Shown: one piece after another, positions 19,044 through 27,677 of the stretch | How positions within the stretch are numbered: position 1 is the first letter of the stretch | How the letters are laid out: each line of letters begins with the position of its first letter | Program-made: the position numbers and the translations under genes | The notes under the pieces: generated by a model | What the model saw: only the letters and a program-made list of their open reading frames with translations | Databases searched by the model: none | Told to the model about the DNA's origin: nothing | From: Schizophyllum amplum | Taxonomy: Eukaryota > Basidiomycota > Agaricomycetes > Agaricales > Schizophyllaceae | Length of the DNA: 27,677 nucleotides | Reading direction: 5' to 3' | NCBI GenBank assembly: GCA_007026445.1 | Contig: VDMD01000229.1 | Span: 1-27,677, forward strand

Positions 19044-21037
19044 CGTCCCATGCAAAGGGGGGAGCGGGAGGATGGGGGGAAAGGTGAGGAAAGAGGGGAA
19101 GGTGAGCGGGGCGCGGTCCGACCTGATAATAAGCGCCGCACGCAGCGAAGGATCAGATGCTATACGGGGACCCAACGAGGCATCGCGCGGAATGGAGCCT
19201 TTGTTCCCTCGCAGGGATCCCGGCGATCTGCTGTGTCATGGCTACCTATCAGGCCGAGCGCCGGGATGCATGAGAACGGTGGCGGACGCATGGCCAAAAG
19301 CGCTGTACACGAGGGCGTTCCTGTGCCAGCGGCGGGCCAGACGCGCGCGGCCAGAAAAGCGGAAAGGTGAGCGAGGAGCGGGGCGTATGACGCGCGCTAT
19401 TGTTGACAGTTGAGCGTGCGCGCCGCGGGCGACAGTGTTCCGTAGTCGCGAGCGCGGGTAGCGACGATGACGCCCGCAAGGGCACGCGCGCCTGGCTGCT
19501 GCATCGGTCCGATGGCGCTGATGGTCACTTATCTGGACCTGAGTGCAGTCGCTCATGCCTCTAGACATTCAAAGCTCCATAGCATCGAATGGAAGGTAGC
19601 CCTGACCTCGACCATCCGGCGGTGCTGTCTTTCGACGCCCCCGCCGCGCGTTAGGAGCCCCACCATCGATTCGGAGCATATTCTTCGCCGCCATGACTGT
19701 GCGCTGCTCCGCCGATTTTGCACTGCATTTTCTGCGGCTGATGTCTTTTGTTCTTATCTTGCCGGGTGGGGATATATGATGTTCAACAATGGACGGAATA
19801 TCTCCACCCAGTCAAGCTAAACCTGCTTTGGGACGCGTCAGCATCTCTAAAACCTCCGCATCGGCAAATGAAGGTAAATGCGCGTTGAAAATTCGTCCCA
19901 CATCTTGACATGGGATGGACTATGTAGGTCGGCAATGTCCAGCGCCCTGACTCACACGTGTGCACAAATTTTGTTCTGGGGCAGTGCAATTAGACTGGCT
20001 GAAAGAAAGCAGAGCAGTTCATAGCCGATGCCCTTCATACTTACGACGTGGTAGTCGAGGACAGGAGCCGGCATCGCTCTTCAACTTCGAAACACGTGTA
20101 GCGTGACGATAACTTTAGCCACGTGCATAAGCAGTAAATGACACGTGCACGTTGACGGCGAATGCCGGTCACGAGGCAAAGTTTGATTTGTTCCACCCTG
20201 TCTCTTTCTCTTTCGGCCATCCTTCGACCATCTTAACTCATGAATATTGCTGGAGCAATGCGGCCTTGAAGACGCTGGGCGCGCCCAGAAGCCGAATACA
20301 ACGCATGTCCTCAGCTGACGGGAATGCACACGCTTCAATTCAGATGAATGATGACTGCGAGGCTGAATGCATGCAAAGTTCATGCACAATCTGTTGCCTT
20401 CCGCAGTCAACCTGCAGTGATAGAGCTCGACGCTCTATCAACATGTGTTGCTAGGCAAGCTACCGCGTCGACTTTGTCTGCGGCGCCGGGAGATGATGTC
20501 GTTCATCTCGCCTGCAGTGCGGTAAGTCCCTTCACATCACACCTCTGCGTCTGCTTGTCGTTGACGAGGTCAGGTCCAGTGCCCGATGCGATTTTTGCAA
20601 TATTTGAGCTACAATCTCCGAAATGCCAGAGAGGCACGCGGCAGAACGCTGGGTTCGAAATGCATTGGTGTCGATTCCTCCGGACGCCTGCTTGCTTGAC
20701 GAGACGCATCTGACCTGCGAATGGCTGGTCGCACATGCCTCTGTCGTGCTTCAGACACCTCGCCGTATGTCCTGTCCTCTGGGTGAATGGCACTGATGCA
20801 TGCGGCTTGGGAAGAAGAGGCAAGAAGTCAGCCGATGAATGGCAGGGATTCTCGTAAGGCTCTTCCATACAATGCTAGGTTCTCAGGGGGCTATTCGCGT
20901 CCGACGTTCATGGAGGGCTTGGTCACCAGCATCCGGTCGGCGTCCAGGGCGCGGCACGGCTGTCACGCATCACGTGTAGAATAGAGAGCGTCGATTGAAG
21001 GGCCGAGCGGAATCTTCCATCCTTGCCTACGCCCGTC
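19044..21037. other. 2-kb divergent intergenic stretch, no gene seen
   Basis: Lies between the divergent 7-TM gene (minus) and F-box gene (plus). Open frames up to about 120 codons occur on both strands but lack family resemblance, and in several places two strands are open together. One 9-bp perfect inverted repeat lies at 20418-20440. No tRNA could be folded from the GGTTCGAAA near 20650. It may hold two promoters and possibly an unrecognised non-coding or degenerate sequence. Confidence 0.45.
20418..20440. repeat. 9-bp perfect inverted repeat, TGATAGAGC/GCTCTATCA
   Basis: Arms at 20418-20426 and 20432-20440, loop TCGAC. It could be a dyad binding site, a small hairpin, or chance. It contains GATA on each strand, the core recognised by fungal GATA-type zinc-finger regulators. 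Confidence 0.5.
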
Positions 21038-22780
21038 ATGGTCAAGGTGCGCCCCCATCACCGCCCGCCGCCGATCCCGCCTCATCGCCCGCAGCAACCA
21101 GCCGCGTACGCGCTCCCCGTCGAGCTGCTCACCCGCATCTTCGTCCTCGGCGCCGACTATGACTATCCCTACCACCGCTCGCCCTTCCTCCTCCGCCCGA
21201 ACACGGACTACTACGCAGCCCCCTCCTCCAACTTCCAGCTCACTGTCTCCGCCGTATGCTCCCACTGGCGCAACATCGCCCTCGCCACCCCCGCCCTCTG
21301 GTCCTTCCTCTTCTTTCGCGAGCCCTCCCACATAGACCGCGCACGGGAGTTCGTCGCGCGCTGCGAGCGATCAGGATACATCACCTTCGACATCCTCATC
21401 GACACCGTCCAGCTCAAAGACCACATGCCCGGCGTCACCCTCTGCAGGGAAGAGATCGTGCGTATCTTCGAAATCGTATGCCCGTACGCCGCGCGCTGGC
21501 GATCGTTACATCTCAAGGTCCGGGACAAGGAGTGCAAGCTTTCAGCGCGCAAGCACCTCAACAGCTGCGGCCCTGCACCCCGGCTCGAGACCCTCCAGCT
21601 GTATCACTTTGAAGATTACGGGACATCCCAGAACCTCTACGACGCAACGTACAAGCCGCCCGTTCCCATCTTCGAGAACTACCTGCCACGGCTCAAGCAC
21701 GTCTCCATGATCGGCGTCAATCTCCCTTGGGCCACGTCACAGTATTTGCAGCACTCCCTATGCTCCTTCGAACTCGCCCTACATCCCAACAACATCCGCA
21801 TTCCCTACGATCTCTGGGACAAAATCCTTCGTGCAGCCTCCTCCACCCTACGCCGCCTCACACTCCACTACAGCGGGCCTAAGAACGCGGGCGCCGCCCA
21901 GGAGCTCGTTTGGCGTCCGCCAAATGAGAAAATCCTTATGTCCGGGCTCGAGGAGCTCTGCCTCATTGACCTTGACCCAGAATACGCGTGCCTCGTCCTC
22001 GAGCGTCTCAGCTGTCCGCGGGTGCACTCCATGCACGTCGAGCTCGCGGACCAGAACTTTGCCCCGCTCATGCGGCTGCTCTCCGGCCTGCCCAACTCCG
22101 CATCCTCGGCGACGCCGAACGCCATCACCGGCCTGCCAACCGCACCGATGCCTGCGGCAGCGGAGTACATCGTGAAGGGCCTGCACACGCTCCGCATCGC
22201 CGCGTTGCAGTGCACTCGTAGCTCGTGCATGCTGCTCCTGCTGCAGAAATGCGCGAACGTGCGCGTGTTGGAGATTGACTTCCGGCGGGCGGTCGTGAAG
22301 GATCCGACGAACGGGCCGAATGTGCACGACCTGCTGAAGGAGGGCTTCAGCTGGCCGCCGGAACTTCCGACGCGCGTGGGGAAGGGAAAGCATCCAGAGA
22401 CGGAGGAGCTGCCGCGAACGCTACTGTTTCCCAAGCTGGAGGAGTTTCGCATGAACGCGACGGGGCAGGAGCTGAAGGACCTCATCGAGTCACGGGTCTA
22501 TCACCAAGACGTGCGATGGGCGGTCAAGTACCGACCGCGGGCGCGTGTCACCGACCCAATTCTGGCGTCTATCGTCGAGGACGGCGTGGAGCTGCCAGAC
22601 GGAAAGGTCATCAAGGTGACTACTTTCCAGCACGAAGAGGAGGAGGAGGAAGAGGAGGAGGATGACACGGAGGAGAGCGCCAGCGCTATATCAAGCGCAT
22701 CGTCTGCTGGGTCGTCGGCGTCGGTCTCGACCGCTGGCCAGTACGAGCTGGCGGTTAAGGGTCGAAATGCGATGCACTGA
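21038..22780 (+). CDS. F-box protein, single exon
   Basis: A 580-residue uninterrupted frame and the only intron-free gene here. The ATG at 21038 is the first in frame. After a Pro/His-rich N terminus (residues 5-22) comes an F-box: ALPVELLTRIFVLG at about 25-38 and VSAVCSHWRNIALATPALWS from about 75, with an inserted Tyr/Pro-rich loop of about 35 residues between the two halves. This interrupted F-box layout is common in agaricomycete F-box/LRR-like families. The rest has LRR-like segments (RLETLQLYHF, LRRLTLHY, LEELCLIDL, VRVLEIDF). An acidic run of Glu/Asp (about 22633-22675) precedes a Ser/Ala-rich tail. Probable SCF substrate adaptor; target unknown. The frame is intact throughout, in contrast to several neighbours. 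Confidence 0.85.
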   Translation: MVKVRPHHRPPPIPPHRPQQPAAYALPVELLTRIFVLGADYDYPYHRSPFLLRPNTDYYAAPSSNFQLTVSAVCSHWRNIALATPALWSFLFFREPSHIDRAREFVARCERSGYITFDILIDTVQLKDHMPGVTLCREEIVRIFEIVCPYAARWRSLHLKVRDKECKLSARKHLNSCGPAPRLETLQLYHFEDYGTSQNLYDATYKPPVPIFENYLPRLKHVSMIGVNLPWATSQYLQHSLCSFELALHPNNIRIPYDLWDKILRAASSTLRRLTLHYSGPKNAGAAQELVWRPPNEKILMSGLEELCLIDLDPEYACLVLERLSCPRVHSMHVELADQNFAPLMRLLSGLPNSASSATPNAITGLPTAPMPAAAEYIVKGLHTLRIAALQCTRSSCMLLLLQKCANVRVLEIDFRRAVVKDPTNGPNVHDLLKEGFSWPPELPTRVGKGKHPETEELPRTLLFPKLEEFRMNATGQELKDLIESRVYHQDVRWAVKYRPRARVTDPILASIVEDGVELPDGKVIKVTTFQHEEEEEEEEEDDTEESASAISSASSAGSSASVSTAGQYELAVKGRNAMH

Positions 22781-23640
22781 CTGATGACCCTACGAGACTG
22801 CTACTATCTATTTGCTCATCTGAACACAAGGGACTTTTGTTTTCTATGTATCTCCGCTTTACTTTCGCTCTCACTCGTACATGCTTTGTTGGCCGATACC
22901 ACACCCGTACGCATGGACGGCATCGTTCTGTATACCGCCCTGCAATGTCGCACAGTCCTATCTTGTCGCTTCTTGTTTTCTGTAGTCGTATGTGGACTAC
23001 CGGTTGACCTGCTGATATGTGGCACATACCCGATCCGCGTACGACACGCTTATGGATTCCTTTTTCCTATCTTGCCAATGCTCTTTCTCGGATACAATAT
23101 CTCTATAGGACCTTGTCAGTTGCTCAGAATACACACCCGACGATGGCGGAAATGGACTATGCCACCAAGGACAGTGACCGCGGACAGGCGCGGCGACCGA
23201 CAGGCGCGTCCTCCCGCTTCCACCGTCTCGCTCAGAACACAAGTCCGCGGCATGTGGTACTTGGTCGGCGTTCCCATTGCTAGCCGGACAGCGGCGCCGC
23301 CACTGCTGACGGCGTCATAACTGCCCTCCGATCTGTCAGACAAGCTCATGTCTTCGGGAGAAGAGTGTGATGACGAGTGAAGGCAGATAGACGCTGAGTG
23401 CGGATCCGTGAAAGGGACTTGCTGATTGCATGGCGACGGTACATTGCATCCAGATGGGGTAGCTCATTGTGCGTGGTGGACAAAGAAATACATTGCATGG
23501 TCTGTAAAATTGTAGTAGGCTTTCTATACAGGTTTGGCGGTGGCGGACGCGCCCAAGACGCACACCAGCTCCATCCATTATTACGTAGACGCGATTCCCT
23601 CGCACTATGCTTTTTAGGATGCATGGATCCTCGAGGACGC
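22781..23640. other. convergent intergenic, no gene seen
   Basis: 860 nt between the stops of the F-box gene (plus) and the SDR gene (minus). Short overlapping open frames on both strands have no family resemblance. It probably holds both 3' UTRs. Confidence 0.5.
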
Positions 23641-24897
23641 TCACGGCGTGATCCTGTTTGTACCATTCTGCACGAGGCCGAGCCCGCCATCGACGAGGAG
23701 GTCAGCGCCGTGCGTAAACGCGGAAGCCTTGCTTGCAAAGTAGAGGGCGGCGCCTATCAGAGATGTGAGAAGAGACGCGACGGACCTCAAGATACCACCT
23801 ACCGCTGATCTCATCTGCGTTGCCGGCGCGCCCCATGGGGAGGCGATGGAAGTTACTCGGGTTCGTCATGCCTTCCTCCTGAGTCGGGTCGTTCATGTCG
23901 CTGAAGAAACAGAGCGTCAGTACTCAATTAGGCCGCGTGCATTCGGGGCTTCACGCACGTTGGGAACGGCCCGGGAGACAGAGTGTTGACGCGCACGCCG
24001 TGCGTGTAAACCTTCGCGGCGAGAGTCTTGGTGACCAGGTTGAGCGCCGCTTTGGATGAGTTGTACGCTGGAAAGCCTCGTACGTCAGCAAGAGTGCGAA
24101 AGCCAGGATCTTCCATCGTGACTCACCCAAAAGAGACATGTACGGGTTCCAGCTGTTGGCATTAGTGGACGAGATCATGATGACCGAGCCCCGGCCTTCG
24201 CCCGGACGGGCCTTCGCGGCTGCGCCCAGCAGGTGAAGGAAGGCGATGGTTATGGCAAAAGGCGCCCAGATGTTCGTGCGGTAGATCTTATCCCAGTTTG
24301 TAGGGTCGCTGTTGGTGAAAACCTCCTGGATTCGCTCGATAGAGTCCAGGTGGCTGACAGAGGGATCACCCCCGCCAATGCCGGACTGGTAAAAATATGA
24401 GTCGATCCCTTCCACGATGTGCTGAACAGGGGAGAGCCTACATTGTTAACCAGGACGTCGAGGACTGTCTCGCGGCTCTCAACGAATGCCACGAGCTTCT
24501 TAATGCTTTCGGGCGATGAAACATCGGCCGGCGCAGCTTTGGTCGGTTGAGTAACGAAAGTAGAGGCTCACACGACCAAGACACCTACTAGGCAGCGGTA
24601 CCGGGCCCGATGCTGTTGAGCTTCTCCGTGCTCTGCTTGAGGACGTTCTCCGCCGTCCCGTGATGTAAACTATGCAACAACTAAGATGGACAACGTATGG
24701 AAGTTTTCACGAACGTACCCTTCGCGCCACTCTTGATAAAACCTTCAGCCATATGGTAGCCGAGTCCGCTGCCACCGCCTAAGGAGATATTCGCGGTTAG
24801 CGCTGCTCGATTTTGCATGCGCCAAATAGGAGCCAAACCCACCAGTGATAAGAACGACGCGGCCTTCGACGCTGAAGAGATCTGCGAGGTAAGACAT
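23641..24897 (-). CDS. short-chain dehydrogenase/reductase (SDR)
   Basis: Classical SDR, an NAD(P)-dependent oxidoreductase of about 288 residues; substrate unknown. Exons: 24897-24843, 24778-24719, 24669-24602, 24536-24442, 24385-24127, 24076-23959, 23900-23803 and 23753-23641; introns 49-65 nt. The nucleotide-binding motif TGGGSGLG is at residues 18-25, split by the first intron. An acidic ADVSSPESIKK segment, VLVNN, SVIMISS and the catalytic Y-x3-K in YNSSKAALNLVTKTLA follow, then VRVNTLSPGPFPT and the C-terminal DLLVDGGLGL. In exon 3 the frame slips by one base near 24650 between TGRR and ENVLKQSTEKL. The third intron (24601-24537) is less certain because its acceptor is AAAG. A similar layout occurs in fungal SDRs annotated as RhlG-like 3-oxoacyl reductases; I infer only the superfamily. 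Confidence 0.85.
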
Positions 24898-26192
24898 GAT
24901 GGAGTGCGCGTTGGTTGAAATGGAAGTGAGTGTTGACGATGTGTACGTTGATGAGGTTCAAAAGAGCTGAACTCACCTTTATACTACGCTCGGAGGCATT
25001 TTGTTGACGGAAGACCGTGCTGACTGTCTGACCCATGTAAGACATACACGGGATGGATAAGCAGGGTACTACGCTCTCTAAGGCAGCCTGGTGAATGGGT
25101 CGACGTTGCCGTCGTATAGAGGTCATCGGATTTAGGGTTTAGCTTATCTCCGATGCCTTCGCCAGCTCTTCGCGATTCGAAGTTTGAAAACCCGGTGCCA
25201 GCTGGTGGTCGTATGTAGGTGCCTCTGTAGTAGAGCAGGGTTAACTTGCCATTTGGAAGAGATGCCTGGTTCTGACGATAGTATCGCAAAGCCAGATATC
25301 ATACTGGAATTCCTTTGTGGCAGTACCGCGCCAGGTGTCCGGACGACATATCCTCCTAAGAAACGCCCATACATTTGGAGTTCCATTGCCTCGTAAGCGT
25401 CAACATAAAGGCAAGATTGTCCCAGTGGAAGTATCAACCAGGGTCGAGATTGAGGGAGGTCGTGACGAGGCAAAGTTGTGTTTGGCTGTGGCTTCCCCGC
25501 AATGACCACGTGTTACGCAGGTGCTGCCGTCACGTGCATCGTCGTTCAACGTTCAAGACCAAAAGAGGACAGGTCATCTGTAAATTACAGTTACATTGAT
25601 CGTCTCAGACGCTCGTTATTATGTGGTCCATCCTGCGGCCTGTCTCTCTAAACATCGTGATCCTCAACGTTCACCTGGTTTCACGCGCTCTACCAGGGCA
25701 GGAACCACCTAAGATGTCAGACAGCGGAACGAGCCACATGCAGAGAAAAAAGTCGCTCCGTAAGAGCTATTCCGCACGGGTCAAAATCGCTTCTGGATCG
25801 CTTTGTCGAATTTCATACTTATGACAACGGCGTGGATGCTCAGGAAGAGCGCACCGAGGTCATCCGGTGCATTGGAGCTAGCCGGTGTATTCGAGTTTGT
25901 GTTGGGTAGGGATGAAAGAAAGGGAGATAAAACATACGAGGCAATAAAAACAAAACGTACAGACGTACCAGGACAGCGACATATCGACTCTTAGATGAAC
26001 GGGCATAATGCACAGGAGAACGCTACAAACGCAAGTCAGAAATCGATGCAAGAGAGGAAGATGAAACACACCTCATCCCGAGTAAATCAAGGCTGGGGCC
26101 TGTATGACATAGCGGCTACTCGACGACAGACTCTAGAGTTATTGACCCAGTCGCTCTCTCAAGCCACCGATATCATCTCCTTCGGCAGCGTA
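24898..26192. other. intergenic, no gene seen
   Basis: 1.3 kb between the end of the GCFC-type gene and the start of the SDR, both on the minus strand. It is the likely SDR promoter region. A minus-strand frame of 121 codons (25144-25509) and several plus-strand frames (25184-26381) have no recognisable domains and mutually overlap. An A-rich purine stretch lies near 25910-25955. Confidence 0.45.
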
Positions 26193-27677
26193 TTAGCTAC
26201 CTGTGAAGCTCATCAGTCCATCTTCCTCGACCCGCATGCTAAGAACAACCTGCTCCACAAAGTCCGCCCCGCCAACTTCCCACCCACCCTCCGCCACATA
26301 CAGAATGATACCCTCCACCAACCTCTCCACCAGCGCACCTACACCATACCGCTCCTGCATATACCGCCGCCATCTCAATAAATTCTTCAGCAGCTTCATT
26401 TGCCTCGCGATGTACCGCCTCCTTGCCGGAATCGCCTCCGGATCGAACGGCCGCGATCCTCCCTGCGCCTTGTACGGCGCCAGCAGCCCCTCTGCCTCCG
26501 CCACTGCGCGCGCGAACACCCAAGGACGGCCTTCTGCAGAACCTGCAGCTTGGGCTTCCGCGCTCGATGCTCGCCTCGACTTCCTCCACGAGGTCGATAA
26601 CGCGGCGGACGTGCTTTTCGGAGTAGACATCGAGGGCGCCGCCCTCGAGGACCTTGGCGAGGCGGGGATGACGGCGGTGGTGATCATGGAGGAGACGAGA
26701 TCACCGTCGGGGCCAAGGTCGCGTGCCTCGACATCGCCGGAGCCGGGTCGGGCGTACTCGTAAAGACCCTTGTACCATTTGAACGTGTCGAGGCTGAGGG
26801 GTTCTGAGCAGTCGTCAGACACTTCGAAAGATAGTGACATAAGAAGGAGCAAATGCTAACCTCCACTGGATCCCAATCCGCGATCTCCAATCGTACCCAG
26901 AATTCCCAGGCGCTGACGACGCCCAGACCGCCCCATGCACCAACATAAGTATCTGCGTACTGCTCCCGCCAACTACCCCAACGGCCTCGACCGGGGTCGC
27001 GGAACTCCTCTGCACGAACGTCTGCAAGCACGTCCTTCCTGCTCTTCTTGAGCGACTGCAAGGCTTCGTCGTAAGCACTCGCGTCCTCTTCCGGGAGAGA
27101 CGAGTCGGTCGAGTAGCCCTCCTCTTCGTTCTGGATGTTGGTGTTCCGTACGTGGCGCCGCTGTCGCCGGCCGAGACGGGTGGTCCGACGGGCCTGGCGG
27201 TCAGATTTGCTAGAGGGCTCCTCAGAGGAGGAAGGTGCCGGACCAAGGAAGGTGACCAGGTCGTCGGTATCCTCTTCTTGTCTGCGTTTGGCCACGATGC
27301 CGGAGCGCTCCTTGAACAGGGCGAGCTGGTCTTCCTCGACGCGCTCCAGTGCAGGGTACTAAAAGAATATTGAGTGAGTCGAGATAAAAGATGTGAGAAA
27401 TTTTCGACCAACCTTCTCGTCAAGGAAGCCCGCGACGCTTTCCACCCATTCCCTGAACTCGTCAAACCACGCGCGTTTCGCCTCTGCCCGCTCCACCATA
27501 TCACGCATTTCCTTTTCCCGTTCCTCAATCTCGTCGCGTTCTTTGGCAACAGCGTTCAGAGAGGAAGTAGTCGTGGCATGCGATGCAGTCAGCTGCGCTA
27601 GCTGCTGAGTCAATCTGGCCAGCGCCGGCGCCAGGGTGGCTGGTATGGGCACAGAAGGCGGTACTGCGCGGTGGTAG
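26193..27677 (-). CDS. GCFC / PAXBP1-like splicing-related factor, 5' end outside the window
   Basis: Resembles PAXBP1/ILP1 proteins with the GCF C-terminal domain, nuclear factors linked to spliceosome disassembly. The frame enters at the right edge. Exons: 27677-27413, 27358-26861 and 26803-26193; introns are 54 and 57 nt. A coiled-coil (EIEEREKEMRDMVERAEAKR) leads into WFDEFREWVESVAGFLDEK, the family's helical segment, then YPALE and an acidic linker; SWREQYADTYVGAWGGLGVV, WVRLEIADWDPVE, TFKWYKGLYEY and DLVSSMITTAVIP follow, which fit the GCFC domain. After 26803 the frame slips: a C seems missing in AACCCCTCAG (about 26800) and in ATCCCCGCC (about 26670), with another slip near 26540-26525. 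Reading across the slips recovers KVLEGGALDVYSEKHVRRVI and FARAVAEAEGLLAPY. The C terminus is MSFTGS. The N terminus cannot be judged. Confidence 0.8.

Noticed and set aside
20640..20680. tRNA-like GGTTCGAAA box
   Set aside because: No matching acceptor, D or anticodon arms could be folded around it.
21848..22485. Two antisense frames of about 180-205 codons
   Set aside because: They lie opposite the intact F-box exon and show no family features.
25144..25509. 121-codon minus-strand frame upstream of the SDR
   Set aside because: No recognisable domain, no clear splice partners, and overlapping open frames on the other strand.
1..27677. A biosynthetic or defence gene cluster
   Set aside because: The SDR and the ABM-like gene are 13 kb apart with unrelated housekeeping genes between; no core biosynthetic enzyme, transporter or cluster regulator was found.

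Overview
The window is nuclear DNA of a filamentous fungus, most likely an agaricomycete (mushroom-forming basidiomycete). The evidence is the gene style: many introns of about 45-65 nt with GTRNGT donors, C/T-rich tails and CTNAC-like branch sites; several F-box/leucine-rich proteins close together; a basidiomycete-type seven-helix membrane protein; and GC-rich coding exons. Exon structures below were assembled by hand from splice signals and protein-family continuity.

Layout, left to right: a minisatellite-rich gene-free tract (1-1222); a single-span membrane protein of unknown function (minus, 1223-2540); a mitochondrial phosphate carrier with two microexons and a badly broken second half (minus, 3148-4542); an F-box protein with a C-terminal Cys cluster (minus, 5290-7115), head to head with a TPR/F-box/LRR protein of the Dia2/Pof3 type (plus, 7413-9313); a small ABM-like alpha/beta-barrel protein (minus, 9471-10305); a large SNM1/Pso2/Artemis-family DNA nuclease (minus, 10628-13732), head to head with a C2-domain protein carrying heptapeptide repeats and a very long charged helix, Inn1/Fic1-like (plus, 13930-16077); a 702-bp element with terminal inverted repeats and internal hairpins (16443-17144); a basidiomycete 7-TM protein (minus, 17572-19043); a 2-kb gene-free stretch; an intron-free F-box protein (plus, 21038-22780); a short-chain dehydrogenase/reductase (minus, 23641-24897); and the 3' two thirds or so of a GCFC/PAXBP1-type splicing factor running off the right edge (minus, 26193-27677).

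The genes do not form one pathway; this reads as an ordinary housekeeping stretch, with ubiquitin-ligase substrate receptors over-represented and two compact divergent promoters. I found no convincing novel multi-gene system. The most striking property is a recurrent pattern of 1-2 nt indels that break otherwise well conserved reading frames in seven of the eleven genes, extreme in the phosphate carrier. Noisy long-read assembly is the simplest explanation, with local pseudogenisation as the alternative.
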